A stretch of 64,000 bases of DNA from Paracoccaceae bacterium. GTDB taxonomy: Bacteria; Pseudomonadota; Alphaproteobacteria; Rhodobacterales; Rhodobacteraceae. The notes beneath the pieces were generated by a model. It was not told the DNA's origin, searched no databases, and saw nothing but the letters and a program-made list of their open reading frames with translations. The stretch covers positions 1 through 64,000 of the forward strand of contig PWZT01000057.1 in the NCBI GenBank assembly GCA_003567315.1. Reading direction: 5' to 3'. The position numbers were made by a program, and so were the translations under genes. Within the stretch, counting starts at the first letter, position 1. Each line of letters begins with the position of its first letter. This document shows, piece after piece, positions 9,368 through 18,722 of the stretch.

Positions 9368-11070
9368 GCCGCAAGCTCGTCATCGCTGAGCGCATAGAGC
9401 CCTTCCGCCCCCGCGCGCACCTGCGCCAGCAGCCCCAGATGCTCGGGCAGGATCCGCAGGATGAACACCCCCGCCAGCGCCTTGCGCGCGTCATCCCCGG
9501 CCTGCGCGGCCTTGAGGTGGTAATGCGCGCCCAGCACCCGCGCGAAGGCGCGCAGATAGGCGCTCGCACCCGCGAAACGCTCGGTCATGTCCTGCGCGAC
9601 CATCCATTCGGTGCATTCGCGCAAGGATTCTGCTGCCTGCCAGACTGGCTCTGCGAGGTCGGGCAGCTCCGCGCGCGCGGCTTCGGCGTTGTCCTCGACC
9701 TCCTGCAACAGCCGGAACGCGGCCTCGCCCCCATCCATCATCTTGCGCCCCACCAGATCCATGGCCTGAATGCCATTGGTGCCCTCATAGATCGCCGTCA
9801 CCCGCACGTCACGCAGGAATTGCGCGGCGCCGGTCTCCTCGATGAAGCCCATGCCGCCATGCACCTGGATGCCGTCGCTCGCCACCTCGATCCCGATATC
9901 GGTGCCATGCGCCTTGGTGATCGGCGTGAGCAGTGCCGCGCGCGCGGCCCAATCGTCGGTTCCGGTCGCTTGGGCCATGTCGATCGCCACCGAATTGGCG
10001 AGCGCAATCGCGCGCACGGCAAAGACCTCGGCCTTCATCTGCGCGAGCATCCGGCGCACATCGGCATGCTGGATGATCGCGCCCGAGCCGCTGACCGGGG
10101 TCTTGCCCTGCTTGCGGTCGCGCGCATAGCCCAGCGCGTGCTGATAGGCGCCTTCAGCCACACCGATCCCCTGCACGCCGACACCAACGCGGGCGTTGTT
10201 CATCATGGTGAACATCGCCGCCATGCCCTTGTGCGGCGCGCCCACAAGCCAGCCGGTCGCGCGATCATATTCCATGACCGCCGTGGGCGAGCCATGCAGC
10301 CCCATCTTGTGCTCGAGGCTCACCACCCGCACGCCATTGCGCGCCCCGGGCTTGCCATCGGCATCGGGCAGATATTTCGGCACCATGAACAGGCTGATAC
10401 CGCGCGTGCCCGGCGCGCCATCGGGCAAGCGCGCGAGCACCAGATGGCAGACATTGTCGGTGAAATCATTGTCGCCCCAGCTGATGTAAATCTTCTGGCC
10501 GGTAATCGCATAGCTGCCGTCATCATTGGGCTCGGCCCTGCTGCGCAGCGCACCGACATCGCTGCCCGCCTGCGGCTCGGTCAGGTTCATCGTGCCTGTC
10601 CATTCCCCGGAAATCAGCTTCGGCAGATAGCGCGCCTTGAGCGCGTCGGATGCATGATGCTCCAGCGCCTCGATCTGGCCCTGCGACATCAAGGGCGCGA
10701 GTTGCAGCGACAGGCAGGCCGAGGACATCATGTCATTGACCGCCGTCGCCAAGGTCTGCGGTAGCCCCATGCCCCCATGCGCAGGGTCCGCGGCGATGCC
10801 CAGCCAGCCCCCCTCTGCGATCTGGCCGTAAGCTTCGGCAAAACCGGGCGAAGTGCGCACGACACCGTTTTCAAGCCGCGCCGGATGCTGGTCGCCCACG
10901 CGCTGCAACGGCGCCAGCACTTCCTCGCAGAGCCGGCCTGCCTCGGTCAGGATCGCCTGTGTCACCTCCGGGCTCGCCTCGCTGAAACGGTCGGTGGCGC
11001 AGACAGCGTCGTATCCAACGACATGATCAAGGAGAAAGCTGACATCGTTCAGCGGTGCGCGATAGGGCAT
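9364..11070 (-). CDS. Acyl-CoA dehydrogenase (long, with C-terminal domain)
   Basis: A 568-residue FAD enzyme catalysing alpha,beta-dehydrogenation of acyl-CoA. Seen: 'MNLTEPQAGSDVGALRSRA' and 'ITGQKIYISWGDNDFTDN' flavin-binding segments, 'ARVGVGVQGIGVAEGAYQHALGYARDRKQG', and 'QVHGGMGFIEETGAAQFLRDVRVTAIYEGTNGIQAMDLVGRK'. The catalytic glutamate is expected in 'YEGTNG'. Length and C-terminal extension match the DUF-bearing 3-methylmercaptopropionyl-CoA dehydrogenase/AidB-like branch (DmdC-like) rather than short-chain enzymes; a DmdC role is possible but not shown because dmdB and dmdD are absent here. Start ATG 11070 has GGAG 8 bases upstream. Confidence 0.92.
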   Translation of the reverse strand: MPYRAPLNDVSFLLDHVVGYDAVCATDRFSEASPEVTQAILTEAGRLCEEVLAPLQRVGDQHPARLENGVVRTSPGFAEAYGQIAEGGWLGIAADPAHGGMGLPQTLATAVNDMMSSACLSLQLAPLMSQGQIEALEHHASDALKARYLPKLISGEWTGTMNLTEPQAGSDVGALRSRAEPNDDGSYAITGQKIYISWGDNDFTDNVCHLVLARLPDGAPGTRGISLFMVPKYLPDADGKPGARNGVRVVSLEHKMGLHGSPTAVMEYDRATGWLVGAPHKGMAAMFTMMNNARVGVGVQGIGVAEGAYQHALGYARDRKQGKTPVSGSGAIIQHADVRRMLAQMKAEVFAVRAIALANSVAIDMAQATGTDDWAARAALLTPITKAHGTDIGIEVASDGIQVHGGMGFIEETGAAQFLRDVRVTAIYEGTNGIQAMDLVGRKMMDGGEAAFRLLQEVEDNAEAARAELPDLAEPVWQAAESLRECTEWMVAQDMTERFAGASAYLRAFARVLGAHYHLKAAQAGDDARKALAGVFILRILPEHLGLLAQVRAGAEGLYALSDDELAA

Positions 11071-11195
11071 CTCGAGGCTCCTTTGATTTCGGGCGGACGG
11101 CTCACTTGGCAAGCACGGCGCTTCCCCGTAAGAGGTCTTGGCCTTCAGATAGCGGATCAACGCGCTTTCGAGAACCAAAACGCGGCGTCACAACC

Positions 11196-12170
11196 ATGCC
11201 AGAGCCTGCCAGAGCGACCGAGATCCTGCCCGCCGATGAGCACGGCATCGCGCGGGCCGCGTCCCTGTTGCGGGCCGGGGAGCTTGTCGCCATGCCCACG
11301 GAAACTGTCTATGGCCTTGCGGGCGATGCGCGTAATGCTGATGCGGTCGCGCGCATATTCGCGGCCAAGGGGCGGCCCGCGCATAACCCGCTGATCGTGC
11401 ATCTGGCGCGGATGGAGGACGCGACCAAGATCGCTGACTTGCCGCCCGCCGCCACACGCCTTGCCGCGCACTTCTGGCCCGGTCCGCTGACGCTGGTCGC
11501 ACCGTTGCGCGCGGGGCATGGGCTTGCACCGGCGGTGACAGCAGGGCTGCAAACAGTGGCGCTGCGCCTGCCCGCCCATCCGCTCGCGCGCCGCCTGCTA
11601 CAGGCTTTCGGTGGCCCTCTCGCCGCGCCCTCGGCGAATCCTTCGGGTCGCATCAGCCCGACCACAGCGGCGCATGTGACCGCCGGGCTGTCGGGGCGGA
11701 TCGCTGCCGTGCTCGATGGCGGACCCTGCCGTGTGGGGCTGGAATCGAGCATCATCGGCTTTGAAGGGCCGCGCGCGGTGATGCTGCGCGAAGGCGGGGT
11801 CAGCCGCGAAGATGTCGAGGCCGTGCTTGGGGAGGCGCTGCAGGCGCGCGATGCCGCGCAGATCACCGCGCCGGGCCAGCTTGCCTCGCATTACGCCCCG
11901 CGTGCGCGCCTGCGGCTGGATGTGCGCGACCCCGCGCCTGACGAATTCTGGATCGGCTTCGGGCCCGACTGCCCCGGCGCGGCACTGTCACTCTCGGAAA
12001 GCGGCGATCTGGCCGAGGCAGCAACGCGGCTCTTTGCCGTGCTGCATGAGGCCGACACCCGCGCCGACTGCATCGCTGTGGCGCCTGTGCCCGAGACTGG
12101 GCTGGGCATTGCGATCAATGACCGGCTGCGCCGAGCGGCGGCGCCGCGCGGGCCAGTGAAGGGGGCTTGA
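11196..12170 (+). CDS. sua5: L-threonylcarbamoyladenylate synthase, Sua5 type
   Basis: A 324-residue enzyme that makes threonylcarbamoyl-AMP from threonine, bicarbonate and ATP for the t6A37 modification of ANN-decoding tRNAs. The N-terminal YrdC domain (about 8-200) contains 'PTETVYGLAGDA', 'KGRPAHNPLIVH', and 'APSANPSGRISPTTAAHV'. The C-terminal Sua5 domain starts after the linker 'PGQLASHYAPRA' and distinguishes it from the short TsaC. Start ATG 11196 was chosen over the longer track ORF, since family sequence starts there. It is divergent from the acyl-CoA dehydrogenase and convergent with dapD. Confidence 0.93.
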   Translation: MPEPARATEILPADEHGIARAASLLRAGELVAMPTETVYGLAGDARNADAVARIFAAKGRPAHNPLIVHLARMEDATKIADLPPAATRLAAHFWPGPLTLVAPLRAGHGLAPAVTAGLQTVALRLPAHPLARRLLQAFGGPLAAPSANPSGRISPTTAAHVTAGLSGRIAAVLDGGPCRVGLESSIIGFEGPRAVMLREGGVSREDVEAVLGEALQARDAAQITAPGQLASHYAPRARLRLDVRDPAPDEFWIGFGPDCPGAALSLSESGDLAEAATRLFAVLHEADTRADCIAVAPVPETGLGIAINDRLRRAAAPRGPVKGA

Positions 12171-12186
12171 GGGACTGCCGTACCGT

Positions 12187-12211
12187 CGCCATTGGGATTG
12201 AACCAATGGCG
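12187..12211. terminator. Hairpin between convergent sua5 and dapD
   Basis: A perfect 9-bp inverted repeat (CGCCATTGG, loop GATTGAA, CCAATGGCG) sits 16 bases after the sua5 stop codon. It has no T run, so intrinsic termination is uncertain; its placement between convergent genes suggests a 3'-end structure. Confidence 0.45.
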
Positions 12212-12291
12212 CCACAATAGCGACCCCCCTGCTTGGAGCGGCTGACGGCCCCTTGAAAATCCCCATGCGTATTTCTCGGCCAGATGAAAGG

Positions 12292-13122
12292 TCAGTCGCG
12301 CAGAAGCTCATTGATGCCGGTCTTGGAGCGGGTCTGGGCGTCCACGCGCTTGACGATCACGGCGCAGTACAGGTTGATCCCGTTTTTCGACGGCATCGAG
12401 CCCGACACCACCACCGAATAGGGCGGAACTTCGCCATAGGTGACGGCGCCGGTTTCGCGGTCCACGATCTTGGTGGATCTGCCGATGAACACCCCCATGC
12501 CCAGCACAGAGCCCTCGCGGATGATGCAGCCCTCGACCACTTCCGAGCGCGCGCCGATGAAGCAGTTATCCTCGATTATGGTGGGGCCGGCCTGCATCGG
12601 CTCGAGCACACCACCAATGCCCACACCGCCCGAAAGATGCACCCCCTTGCCGATCTGCGCACAGGAGCCGACCGTGGCCCAGGTATCGACCATCGTGCCG
12701 CTATCGACATAGGCACCGAGATTGACGAAGGACGGCATCAGCACCACGCCCGGCGCGATATAGGCCGATTTGCGCACCACTGCATTGGGCACGGCGCGAA
12801 ACCCGGCGGATTTCCAGCGATTCTCGCCCCAGCCCTTGAACTTGCTGTCCACCTTGTCCCACCAGCCGCTGCCCTGCGGCCCGCCGCTCTGGGGTTCCAT
12901 ATCCTTGATCCGAAAGCCCAGCAGGACGGCCTTCTTGGCCCATTGATTGACATGCCAGTCCCCGTTTTCGCGCCGCTCCGCCACGCGCAACGCGCCAGTG
13001 TCAAGCGCGTCCAGCGTGGCCTCGATCGCCTCGCGCGTGGCACCGCCAGTAGCGGGCGTGATCGTGTGGCGCGCTTCCCAGGCGCTCTCGATGGCGGTTT
13101 CCAAGGCGGCTGTGTCGGTCAT
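12292..13122 (-). CDS. dapD: 2,3,4,5-tetrahydropyridine-2,6-dicarboxylate N-succinyltransferase
   Basis: A 276-residue left-handed beta-helix acyltransferase that succinylates tetrahydrodipicolinate in the lysine/diaminopimelate pathway. The N-terminal helical domain covers about 1-100; the hexapeptide repeat region follows ('[58 protein letters not shown]'), ending in a C-terminal segment 'GINELLRD'. Length fits the family. It is a single gene here; dapB, the preceding enzyme, is 18 kb away in this window. Confidence 0.96.
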   Translation of the reverse strand: MTDTAALETAIESAWEARHTITPATGGATREAIEATLDALDTGALRVAERRENGDWHVNQWAKKAVLLGFRIKDMEPQSGGPQGSGWWDKVDSKFKGWGENRWKSAGFRAVPNAVVRKSAYIAPGVVLMPSFVNLGAYVDSGTMVDTWATVGSCAQIGKGVHLSGGVGIGGVLEPMQAGPTIIEDNCFIGARSEVVEGCIIREGSVLGMGVFIGRSTKIVDRETGAVTYGEVPPYSVVVSGSMPSKNGINLYCAVIVKRVDAQTRSKTGINELLRD

Positions 13123-13204
13123 TCGGCGGGCTCCATCGCTCTGGTCATTGGCTGCGCTTCGCTATAGCCTCGCAATCCATGCGGCGCAATCGGGGAGGAC
13201 CACA

Positions 13205-14023
13205 ATGAAGGATCAGCACAAGCCCAGACCATTCCCGGATGCGCAGGAGGACATGCGCTACTGGGATGAGACCCCCGATACCGACCAGACGCGCCACCCG
13301 GCCTATCGCCTGGCCTACGCCGATGCCGATTTCATGCTGCGCGACGAATTGCGCCCGGTGCGGTTGCAGCTTGAATTGCTCAAACCCGATCTGCTGATGA
13401 GTGAGCGCGGCATCAACTCCACCATCGTCATGTTCGGCGGCGCGCGCATCCCGCGCCCCGAGGACGCAGACCAAGCCCGTACACCCACGCTCGCAGGGCT
13501 TGCGCATTTCTACGATGTCGCGCGTGAATTCGCGCGGGTGATGACGCTGCGCTCGGTGCAGAGCTACGGGCGCGAGGATGTGATCGTCACGGGCGGCGGC
13601 CCCGGCGTGATGGAGGCAGGCAATCTCGGCGCGAAAGAAGCGGGCGGCGTCTCCATCGGGCTCAATATCGTGCTGCCGCATGAACAGGCCCCGAACAGCT
13701 ATGTCACGCCGGATCTGTGTTTCAATTTCCACTATTTCGCGATCCGCAAGATGCATTTCCTGATGCGCGCGAAGGCGATCACGGTCTTTCCCGGCGGGTT
13801 CGGCACGCTCGATGAGTTGTTCGAGACCCTGACGCTGATCCAGACCGAACGCATGCACAAGATGCCGTTCATCCTGTTCGGGCGCGCGTTCTGGACCCGG
13901 ATCATCAACTGGGACGCGCTGGCCGAGGCAGGCACGATCAGCCCCGAGGATCTCAAGCTGTTCCATTTCGCAGAAACCGCCGAGGAAGCCGTGGCGATCA
14001 TCGACGGGTTCGAGGCAGAATGA
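13205..14023 (+). CDS. LOG-family protein (nucleotide 5'-monophosphate phosphoribohydrolase-like)
   Basis: A 272-residue Rossmann-fold protein of the LOG/TIGR00730 family. It shows 'VMFGGARIP', 'VTGGGPGVMEAGNLGAKEAGG' and the family hallmark 'FPGGFGTLDELFETLTLIQ' (PGGxGTxxE). Known members cleave nucleotide monophosphates at the N-glycosidic bond, including cytokinin ribotides. The N-terminal extension of about 70 residues is typical of the longer bacterial form. Start ATG 13205 is chosen because GGGGAGGA lies just upstream; the track ORF begins inside the antisense of dapD. Substrate in this organism is unknown. Confidence 0.9.
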   Translation: MKDQHKPRPFPDAQEDMRYWDETPDTDQTRHPAYRLAYADADFMLRDELRPVRLQLELLKPDLLMSERGINSTIVMFGGARIPRPEDADQARTPTLAGLAHFYDVAREFARVMTLRSVQSYGREDVIVTGGGPGVMEAGNLGAKEAGGVSIGLNIVLPHEQAPNSYVTPDLCFNFHYFAIRKMHFLMRAKAITVFPGGFGTLDELFETLTLIQTERMHKMPFILFGRAFWTRIINWDALAEAGTISPEDLKLFHFAETAEEAVAIIDGFEAE

Positions 14024-14089
14024 GCGCCAGTGCCGGGGCGCCGGATTTCGTCTTTACTCTGCGCGAGAATCTTTCTACACAGCGCGCGT

Positions 14090-14165
14090 GCCCCTATAGC
14101 TCAGCTGGTAGAGCAACTGATTTGTAATCAGTAGGTCCGCGGTTCGAGTCCGTGTGGGGGCACCA
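14090..14165 (+). tRNA. tRNA-Thr (anticodon TGT)
   Basis: A full cloverleaf can be drawn: acceptor GCCCCTA pairing with TGGGGGC, D-arm 'GCTCAGCTGGTAGAGC', anticodon stem ACTGA/TCAGT enclosing loop TTTGTAA (anticodon TGT, reading ACA and probably other ACN codons), T-arm with GTTCGAGTC, and an encoded 3' CCA. It stands alone between the LOG gene and the antiporter. Confidence 0.95.
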
Positions 14166-14281
14166 TCCGAATACACGATCAGACTGTCGCGACTTCACTG
14201 GCGCCAACACGCACGGCCTCTGGCCAAGGGCGCGCGTCCGGGCTATCACAGGCGCATCCCTGATCATGACCGAGGACCGCC

Positions 14282-15964
14282 GTGGACCCGAATTTCGCCT
14301 CAATCTTCTATGAAATCGCGCTTCTGGTCCTGCTCGCGGCGGGTGTGGGCTTTATCGGGCTGTTGCTGCGCCAGCCGCTGGTCGTGGCCTTCATCGCGGT
14401 CGGTGTGCTGGCCGGGCCGGATGCGCTGGGGCTCGTCTCCTCGGTCGATTTCATCGAGACGCTGAGCCAGATCTCCATCGCGGTGCTGCTCTTCCTTGTC
14501 GGGCTCAAGCTCGATGTGAACCTTGTGCGCAATCTCGGCAAGGTCGCGGTCGCAACGGGCCTTGGACAGGTCACCTTCACGGCGTTTTTTGGCTTCCTGA
14601 TCTGCCTTGCGCTGGGGATCGACCCGGTCACATCACTCTATATCTCGGTCGCGCTGACGTTCTCTTCGACCATCATCATCGTCAAGCTGTTGTCCGACAA
14701 ACAGGAAATCGGCGCGCTGCACGGCAAGATCGCGCTCGGTTTCCTGATCGTGCAGGACATCTTCGTGGTGCTCGCCATGGTCACGCTCTCGGCCATCGGG
14801 GTGGGTATGGGCGAGGAAACCGGCGGCGTCTGGGAGGTCGCGCAGGTCTTTCTGGGCGGCGCAGTGATGGTGGGCGCGGTCATGCTCTTCATCCGCTATG
14901 TTGCCGACCCGCTTCTGAGCCGTGTCGCGCGCTCACCTGAATTGATGGTCATTTTCGCTGTCGGTTGGGCCGCGAGCCTTGCGGCACTCGGCGATGTGCT
15001 GGGCTTTGGCAAGGAGCTCGGGGGGCTGCTCGCGGGTGTCTCGCTCGCCTCCACCGAGTTTCGCGAGGCGATCAGCTCGCGCCTCGCCTCCCTGCGCGAC
15101 TTCCTGCTGCTGTTCTTCTTCATCAATCTCGGTGCCGGGCTGCAACTCTCGACGCTGGGCGACCAGATCGGCCCGGCCGTAGTGCTCTCGCTCTTCGTGC
15201 TGATCGGCAACCCGCTGATCGTGCTCGCGATCATGGGCTTCATGGGCTATCGCAAGCGCACGGGCTTTCTTGCCGGTCTGACCGTGGCGCAGATCTCTGA
15301 ATTCTCGCTCATTTTCATGGCCATGGGCATCACCATCGGCCATGTCGGCAATGAGGCGATGGGGTTGGTCACGCTGGTTGGCCTCGTGACCATCGCGCTG
15401 TCGGTCTACATGATCACATGGTCGCACAAGCTCTTCGAAATGTGCGAGCCGTTTCTGGGAATATTCGAACGGCGCCATGCCCATCGCGAGGCGGAGGATA
15501 CAGTCGGTGCGGCAGATACGCGCGGCCATGATTTCATCATTTTCGGGCTCGGTCGCTATGGCTGTCGGATCGGGGAGCGGCTGAAGGAAAAGGGCTACCG
15601 CGTGCTGGGCATCGACTTCGATCCCGAAGCGCTCGTGAACTGGCGGCGCATGGGGATGGATGCCAGCTATGGCGATGCAACCGATCCCGAATTCGTGGCG
15701 CATCTCGATCTGTCGGGGGTGGAAGCCGTCGTCTCGGCGGTGCCGCGCGACCGAGGCGCGCTGACAGAAGCCGACCCGCAGCACGCGCTGCTACACGGGC
15801 TGCGCTCTGCCAACTACACGGGCCGCGTCTTCCTGTCGGTACAGAAAGTGGCCGAGGCCGAGGAGCTCCTGCATCAGGGCGCGAGCGTGGTGCTCAAGCC
15901 CTTCGATGATGCGGCCGATTATGCGGTCCGGCAACTGACCAAGACAGCCGAGCAAACCACCTGA
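14282..15964 (+). CDS. Cation/proton antiporter, CPA2 family with TrkA-N (RCK) domain
   Basis: A 560-residue inner-membrane protein of the KefB/KefC-like CPA2 family, expected to exchange K+ or Na+ for protons. About twelve hydrophobic segments fill residues 8-395, with 'LFLVGLKLD' and 'HGKIALGFLIVQDIFVV' core motifs. A cytoplasmic Rossmann domain follows from about 420 ('DFIIFGLGRYGCRIGERLKEKGYRVLGIDFDPE'), which would bind NAD(H) or a related nucleotide and gate transport. The start is GTG 14282 with GAGGA upstream. Whether glutathione adducts control it, as in KefC, is unknown; no KefF/KefG partner is nearby. Confidence 0.92.
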   Translation: MDPNFASIFYEIALLVLLAAGVGFIGLLLRQPLVVAFIAVGVLAGPDALGLVSSVDFIETLSQISIAVLLFLVGLKLDVNLVRNLGKVAVATGLGQVTFTAFFGFLICLALGIDPVTSLYISVALTFSSTIIIVKLLSDKQEIGALHGKIALGFLIVQDIFVVLAMVTLSAIGVGMGEETGGVWEVAQVFLGGAVMVGAVMLFIRYVADPLLSRVARSPELMVIFAVGWAASLAALGDVLGFGKELGGLLAGVSLASTEFREAISSRLASLRDFLLLFFFINLGAGLQLSTLGDQIGPAVVLSLFVLIGNPLIVLAIMGFMGYRKRTGFLAGLTVAQISEFSLIFMAMGITIGHVGNEAMGLVTLVGLVTIALSVYMITWSHKLFEMCEPFLGIFERRHAHREAEDTVGAADTRGHDFIIFGLGRYGCRIGERLKEKGYRVLGIDFDPEALVNWRRMGMDASYGDATDPEFVAHLDLSGVEAVVSAVPRDRGALTEADPQHALLHGLRSANYTGRVFLSVQKVAEAEELLHQGASVVLKPFDDAADYAVRQLTKTAEQTT

Positions 15965-16001
15965 AACGACGGCTGGTTTCTTGCCTGCTCGCGCTCAGCC
16001 G

Positions 16002-16072
16002 GCGCGCCTCGCCTTCATCTTGCCCGAAATACTCTCGCCGAAGGCAGCGCGCCGTCAGGCGCGCTTCTCCGT
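16002..16072 (+). repeat. Dispersed intergenic repeat, copy C
   Basis: Matches copy B through the TTCATCTTGCCCGAAATACT core, then hairpin GCGCGCC-GTCA-GGCGCGC. It lies in the 245-bp spacer between the convergent antiporter and TRAP-TAXI permease genes. In one frame it encodes 'LPEILSPKAARRQAR', which also appears in other copies and explains spurious ORFs. Confidence 0.85.
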
Positions 16073-16113
16073 TTCGGAGTGCAAAGCCCTTGGCCCGCGC
16101 TTTGCGCAAGAAA

Positions 16114-16185
16114 GCGCCCTCGGGTCGCACCCTCCCACCCGCCCCTGCACGCCCCGAGGGCGCTGCCCTTGCCTGCGGCAAGGGC
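16114..16185. repeat. Hairpin pair 3' of the TRAP-TAXI permease
   Basis: Two inverted repeats follow repeat copy C: GCGCCCTCGGG (16114-16124) with CCCGAGGGCGC (16153-16163), and GCCCTTGC-CTGCG-GCAAGGGC (16165-16185). They lie within 25-100 bases of the permease stop codon and may act as 3'-end structures for that operon. Confidence 0.6.
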
Positions 16186-16209
16186 GGGCGGATTGGTCCA
16201 GCGCGGCGG

Positions 16210-18237
16210 TTATGTCGCGCGCGCCTGCTGGCGCGCGCGCATCCAGTTCAGCCCGAGGATCGCGACCAGCACCGCAGCGCCGGCAACCTCAACTGTCAGA
16301 TCCGGCCAGAACAGCGCCGCGACAGCCGGAATCGCGACCACGCGCGAGACTGGATCCATCGGCCCGAACAGCCAGCCTTCGATCACTGACGCGAAAGCCA
16401 CCAGCCCCAGCATGGCCGTGAAGCCTGTCCAGAGCACGATCGGCAGCGGGCCGCCATAGATGATCTCGGGGTTGAACACCATGAAGAGCGGGATGAGATA
16501 AAGCCCCTTGGCGAATTTCCACGCCTGGACGCTGGTCTCCATCGGCTTGGCCCCGGCCACCGCCGCGCCCGCGAAGCCCGCAAGCGCAATCGGCGGCGTC
16601 ACATTGCTGTCCTGCGAATACCAGAACACCACCAGATGCGCGATCAGCAGCGGGATGCCGAACTCGTTATGCAGCGCCGGGCCCACCAGCACGATCAGCA
16701 CGATATAGCTGGCCGTCACCGGCAGCCCCAGCCCGAGGATCAGCGAGGCGATCAGCACCAGCCCCAGCGCGATCACGATATTGCCGCCAGAGAGCGCGAT
16801 CATCATCGACGAGAATTTCAGCCCCAGCCCGGTCAGCCCCACGACGCCCACGATGATCCCCGCGACCGCACAGGCGATGGACACGGCCACTGCGTTGCGC
16901 GCGCCCAGCTCGAGGCTCTCATAGATCATCCGCAGCCCGCGCATCAGCGAGTCCCGGAGGCGCGCGCCGGTGATCGGGCCATCGGCATACAGCACCCAGA
17001 GCCCGCGCAGCCCTGCCACCCCGATCACGGCAATGATCGCCCAGAAGCCCACGCGCATGGGCGAGATATTGTTGACCAGCAGCCAGACCAGAAGCAGCAG
17101 CGGCACGATGAATTGCCAGCCTGCCTTCAGCACCTGCCGTACGATCGGCAATTCAGCCGGCGACATGCCGCGCATGCCCTGTTTCATCGCGACGAGATGC
17201 ACGAAGAGATAAACGGTCCCGAGATAGAGGATCGCAGGGAAGATCGAGACCATCACGATCTCGATATAGGGCACTTGCGTGTATTCCGAGATCAGGAACG
17301 CGCCTGCCCCCATCAGGGGCGGCGTGATCTGCCCGCCGGTGGAGGCCGCGGCCTCGATGCCGCCCGCCTGTTTGGGCTTGTAGCCCAGCCGCTTCATCAG
17401 CGGGATGGTGAAGGAGCCGGTCGTGACCACATTGGCAATCGCCGAGCCCGAGATCGAGCCCATGCCCGCGCTTGCGATGACCGAGGCCTTGGCAGGCCCG
17501 CCCGGTTTGCGCCCGGTCGCGGCGAAGGCCAGATCGATGAAGAATTTGCCCGCCCCGGTCTTTTCCAGAAACGCGCCGAACAGCACGAACATGAACACGA
17601 AGGTCGCCGCCACCCCCAGCGGTAGGCCGAAGATCCCCTCCTGCCCGAGATAGAGCTGGCCCACCAGCCGGTCCGTATTCGCGCCGCGATGCGAGAGCAC
17701 CCCCGGCATCCACTCGCCCAATCCCGGCAGCGCTCCGCGCGCGCCTGCAAGCGCGTAGAGGATGGCAATCGCGCCGATGATCGTCATGCCAAGGCCCACG
17801 GCGCGGCGGCTTGCTTCCAGCACTGCGACAGTGCAGACGATCCCCATTATGATGTCGGTCTGCGTCCACCAGCCTGCCCGCGCGATGATCGCGTCGAGGT
17901 TCCAGATGATATAGAACCCACTCAGAAACCCGGCGGTGACGAAACCCGCATCGATGATCCAGCCCAGCACCCCGCGCGGGCGGGTCTGGCCGAAGACCGG
18001 AAAGATCAGGAAGGCCAGCACCAGCACGAAGGCCAGATGCGTCGGGCGCTGATAAAACAGGCCCAGCGGCTGGATGCCTGCCGTATACATCTGAAACAGC
18101 GACAGCGACACCGCCACGGCCGAGATCAGCCACAGCACCGGGCGCGGCTGCATCGCATCAGCCGAGCGCAGGCTTGTCGGGATCACCCCGCCCTCGACCT
18201 TGCCATCCTTGAGAGGGTCTGTGTCAGTGATGCTCAT
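16210..18237 (-). CDS. TRAP transporter permease, fused 4TM/12TM (TAXI type)
   Basis: A 675-residue inner-membrane protein containing both TRAP membrane domains in one chain, as is normal for TAXI-type systems. The N-terminal small domain (about 30-175) precedes the large domain with 'VASAGMGSISGSAIANVVTTGSFTIPLMKRLGYKP' and 'GGIEAAASTGGQITPPLMGAGAFLISEYT', the DctM-like signatures. It would use a sodium gradient to import a substrate delivered by the receptors encoded upstream. Its ATG overlaps the DUF1850 stop by 4 bp, so it is the last gene of a four-gene operon. The substrate is unknown; some TAXI systems take up glutamate or other carboxylates. Confidence 0.93.
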   Translation of the reverse strand: MSITDTDPLKDGKVEGGVIPTSLRSADAMQPRPVLWLISAVAVSLSLFQMYTAGIQPLGLFYQRPTHLAFVLVLAFLIFPVFGQTRPRGVLGWIIDAGFVTAGFLSGFYIIWNLDAIIARAGWWTQTDIIMGIVCTVAVLEASRRAVGLGMTIIGAIAILYALAGARGALPGLGEWMPGVLSHRGANTDRLVGQLYLGQEGIFGLPLGVAATFVFMFVLFGAFLEKTGAGKFFIDLAFAATGRKPGGPAKASVIASAGMGSISGSAIANVVTTGSFTIPLMKRLGYKPKQAGGIEAAASTGGQITPPLMGAGAFLISEYTQVPYIEIVMVSIFPAILYLGTVYLFVHLVAMKQGMRGMSPAELPIVRQVLKAGWQFIVPLLLLVWLLVNNISPMRVGFWAIIAVIGVAGLRGLWVLYADGPITGARLRDSLMRGLRMIYESLELGARNAVAVSIACAVAGIIVGVVGLTGLGLKFSSMMIALSGGNIVIALGLVLIASLILGLGLPVTASYIVLIVLVGPALHNEFGIPLLIAHLVVFWYSQDSNVTPPIALAGFAGAAVAGAKPMETSVQAWKFAKGLYLIPLFMVFNPEIIYGGPLPIVLWTGFTAMLGLVAFASVIEGWLFGPMDPVSRVVAIPAVAALFWPDLTVEVAGAAVLVAILGLNWMRARQQARAT

Positions 18238-18722
18238 GGCTCGCCCGGTCCGTCTGTGTGTGGAAATATCAGTGAAAGCTGCGCGCGCTGCGACGGCGCA
18301 AGACGTGACAGCGCGAGGGTTTCTCCGCCCGCGCTGAGCCGATGATCGACCGCCAGCGCGCCGATCCGCAGATCGAGCGCATTGGCCGTCATCGGCGCGT
18401 CGATATCCTCGATCCAGTAGCCGCCGCCCTTGGCCGAGACCAGATGCCCGCGCCCGGCGGTTTCTCCCAGCCCGGCGGCGAAATCATGCAGATAGCTGCG
18501 CACCAGCACCAATTGCCCGTCCCTGTTCTCGAAACAATCCGCCACGGCCCCGCCGGTCACCGAATGCGCCCAGTGCAGACAGGCCTCGCGCCCTTCCGGC
18601 AAGGGGAGCGCGCCCAGCACATCGCCCTCTGCCAGCGTGACCTGCAACACGGGCTCGGCCTGCGCTGCGCTCGATAGAAAAAGGGCGGCCAGTATCAGCC
18701 GCCCTCCTGTTGCCCGCCTCAC
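18234..18722 (-). CDS. DUF1850 periplasmic protein of TRAP-TAXI operon
   Basis: A 162-residue protein with a cleavable signal peptide (cleavage near 'AQA-EPVLQVTL') and the DUF1850 pattern 'ACLHWAHSVTGGAVADCFENRDGQLVLVRSYLHDFAAGLG'. DUF1850 genes almost always accompany TAXI receptors and fused permeases, so an accessory role in transport is likely, though its mechanism is not known. The start is GTG 18722, overlapping the upstream receptor stop (GTGA); its own stop overlaps the permease start. The tight overlaps indicate one transcript and coupled translation. Confidence 0.85.
   Translation of the reverse strand: MRRATGGRLILAALFLSSAAQAEPVLQVTLAEGDVLGALPLPEGREACLHWAHSVTGGAVADCFENRDGQLVLVRSYLHDFAAGLGETAGRGHLVSAKGGGYWIEDIDAPMTANALDLRIGALAVDHRLSAGGETLALSRLAPSQRAQLSLIFPHTDGPGEP

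Noticed and set aside
9364-11070. Definite call of 3-methylmercaptopropionyl-CoA dehydrogenase (dmdC)
   Set aside because: The length and C-terminal domain fit, but dmdB, dmdD and dmdA are not nearby and the motif differences cannot be judged without an alignment.
15981-16421. ORFs here and at 21073-21390 (minus) and 59287-59517 (minus) sharing 'ILSPKAARRQAR' or 'ILSPMAARRQAR'
   Set aside because: The shared peptide is the translation of the dispersed DNA repeat, not a protein family; the ORFs start at different points and extend into unrelated sequence.
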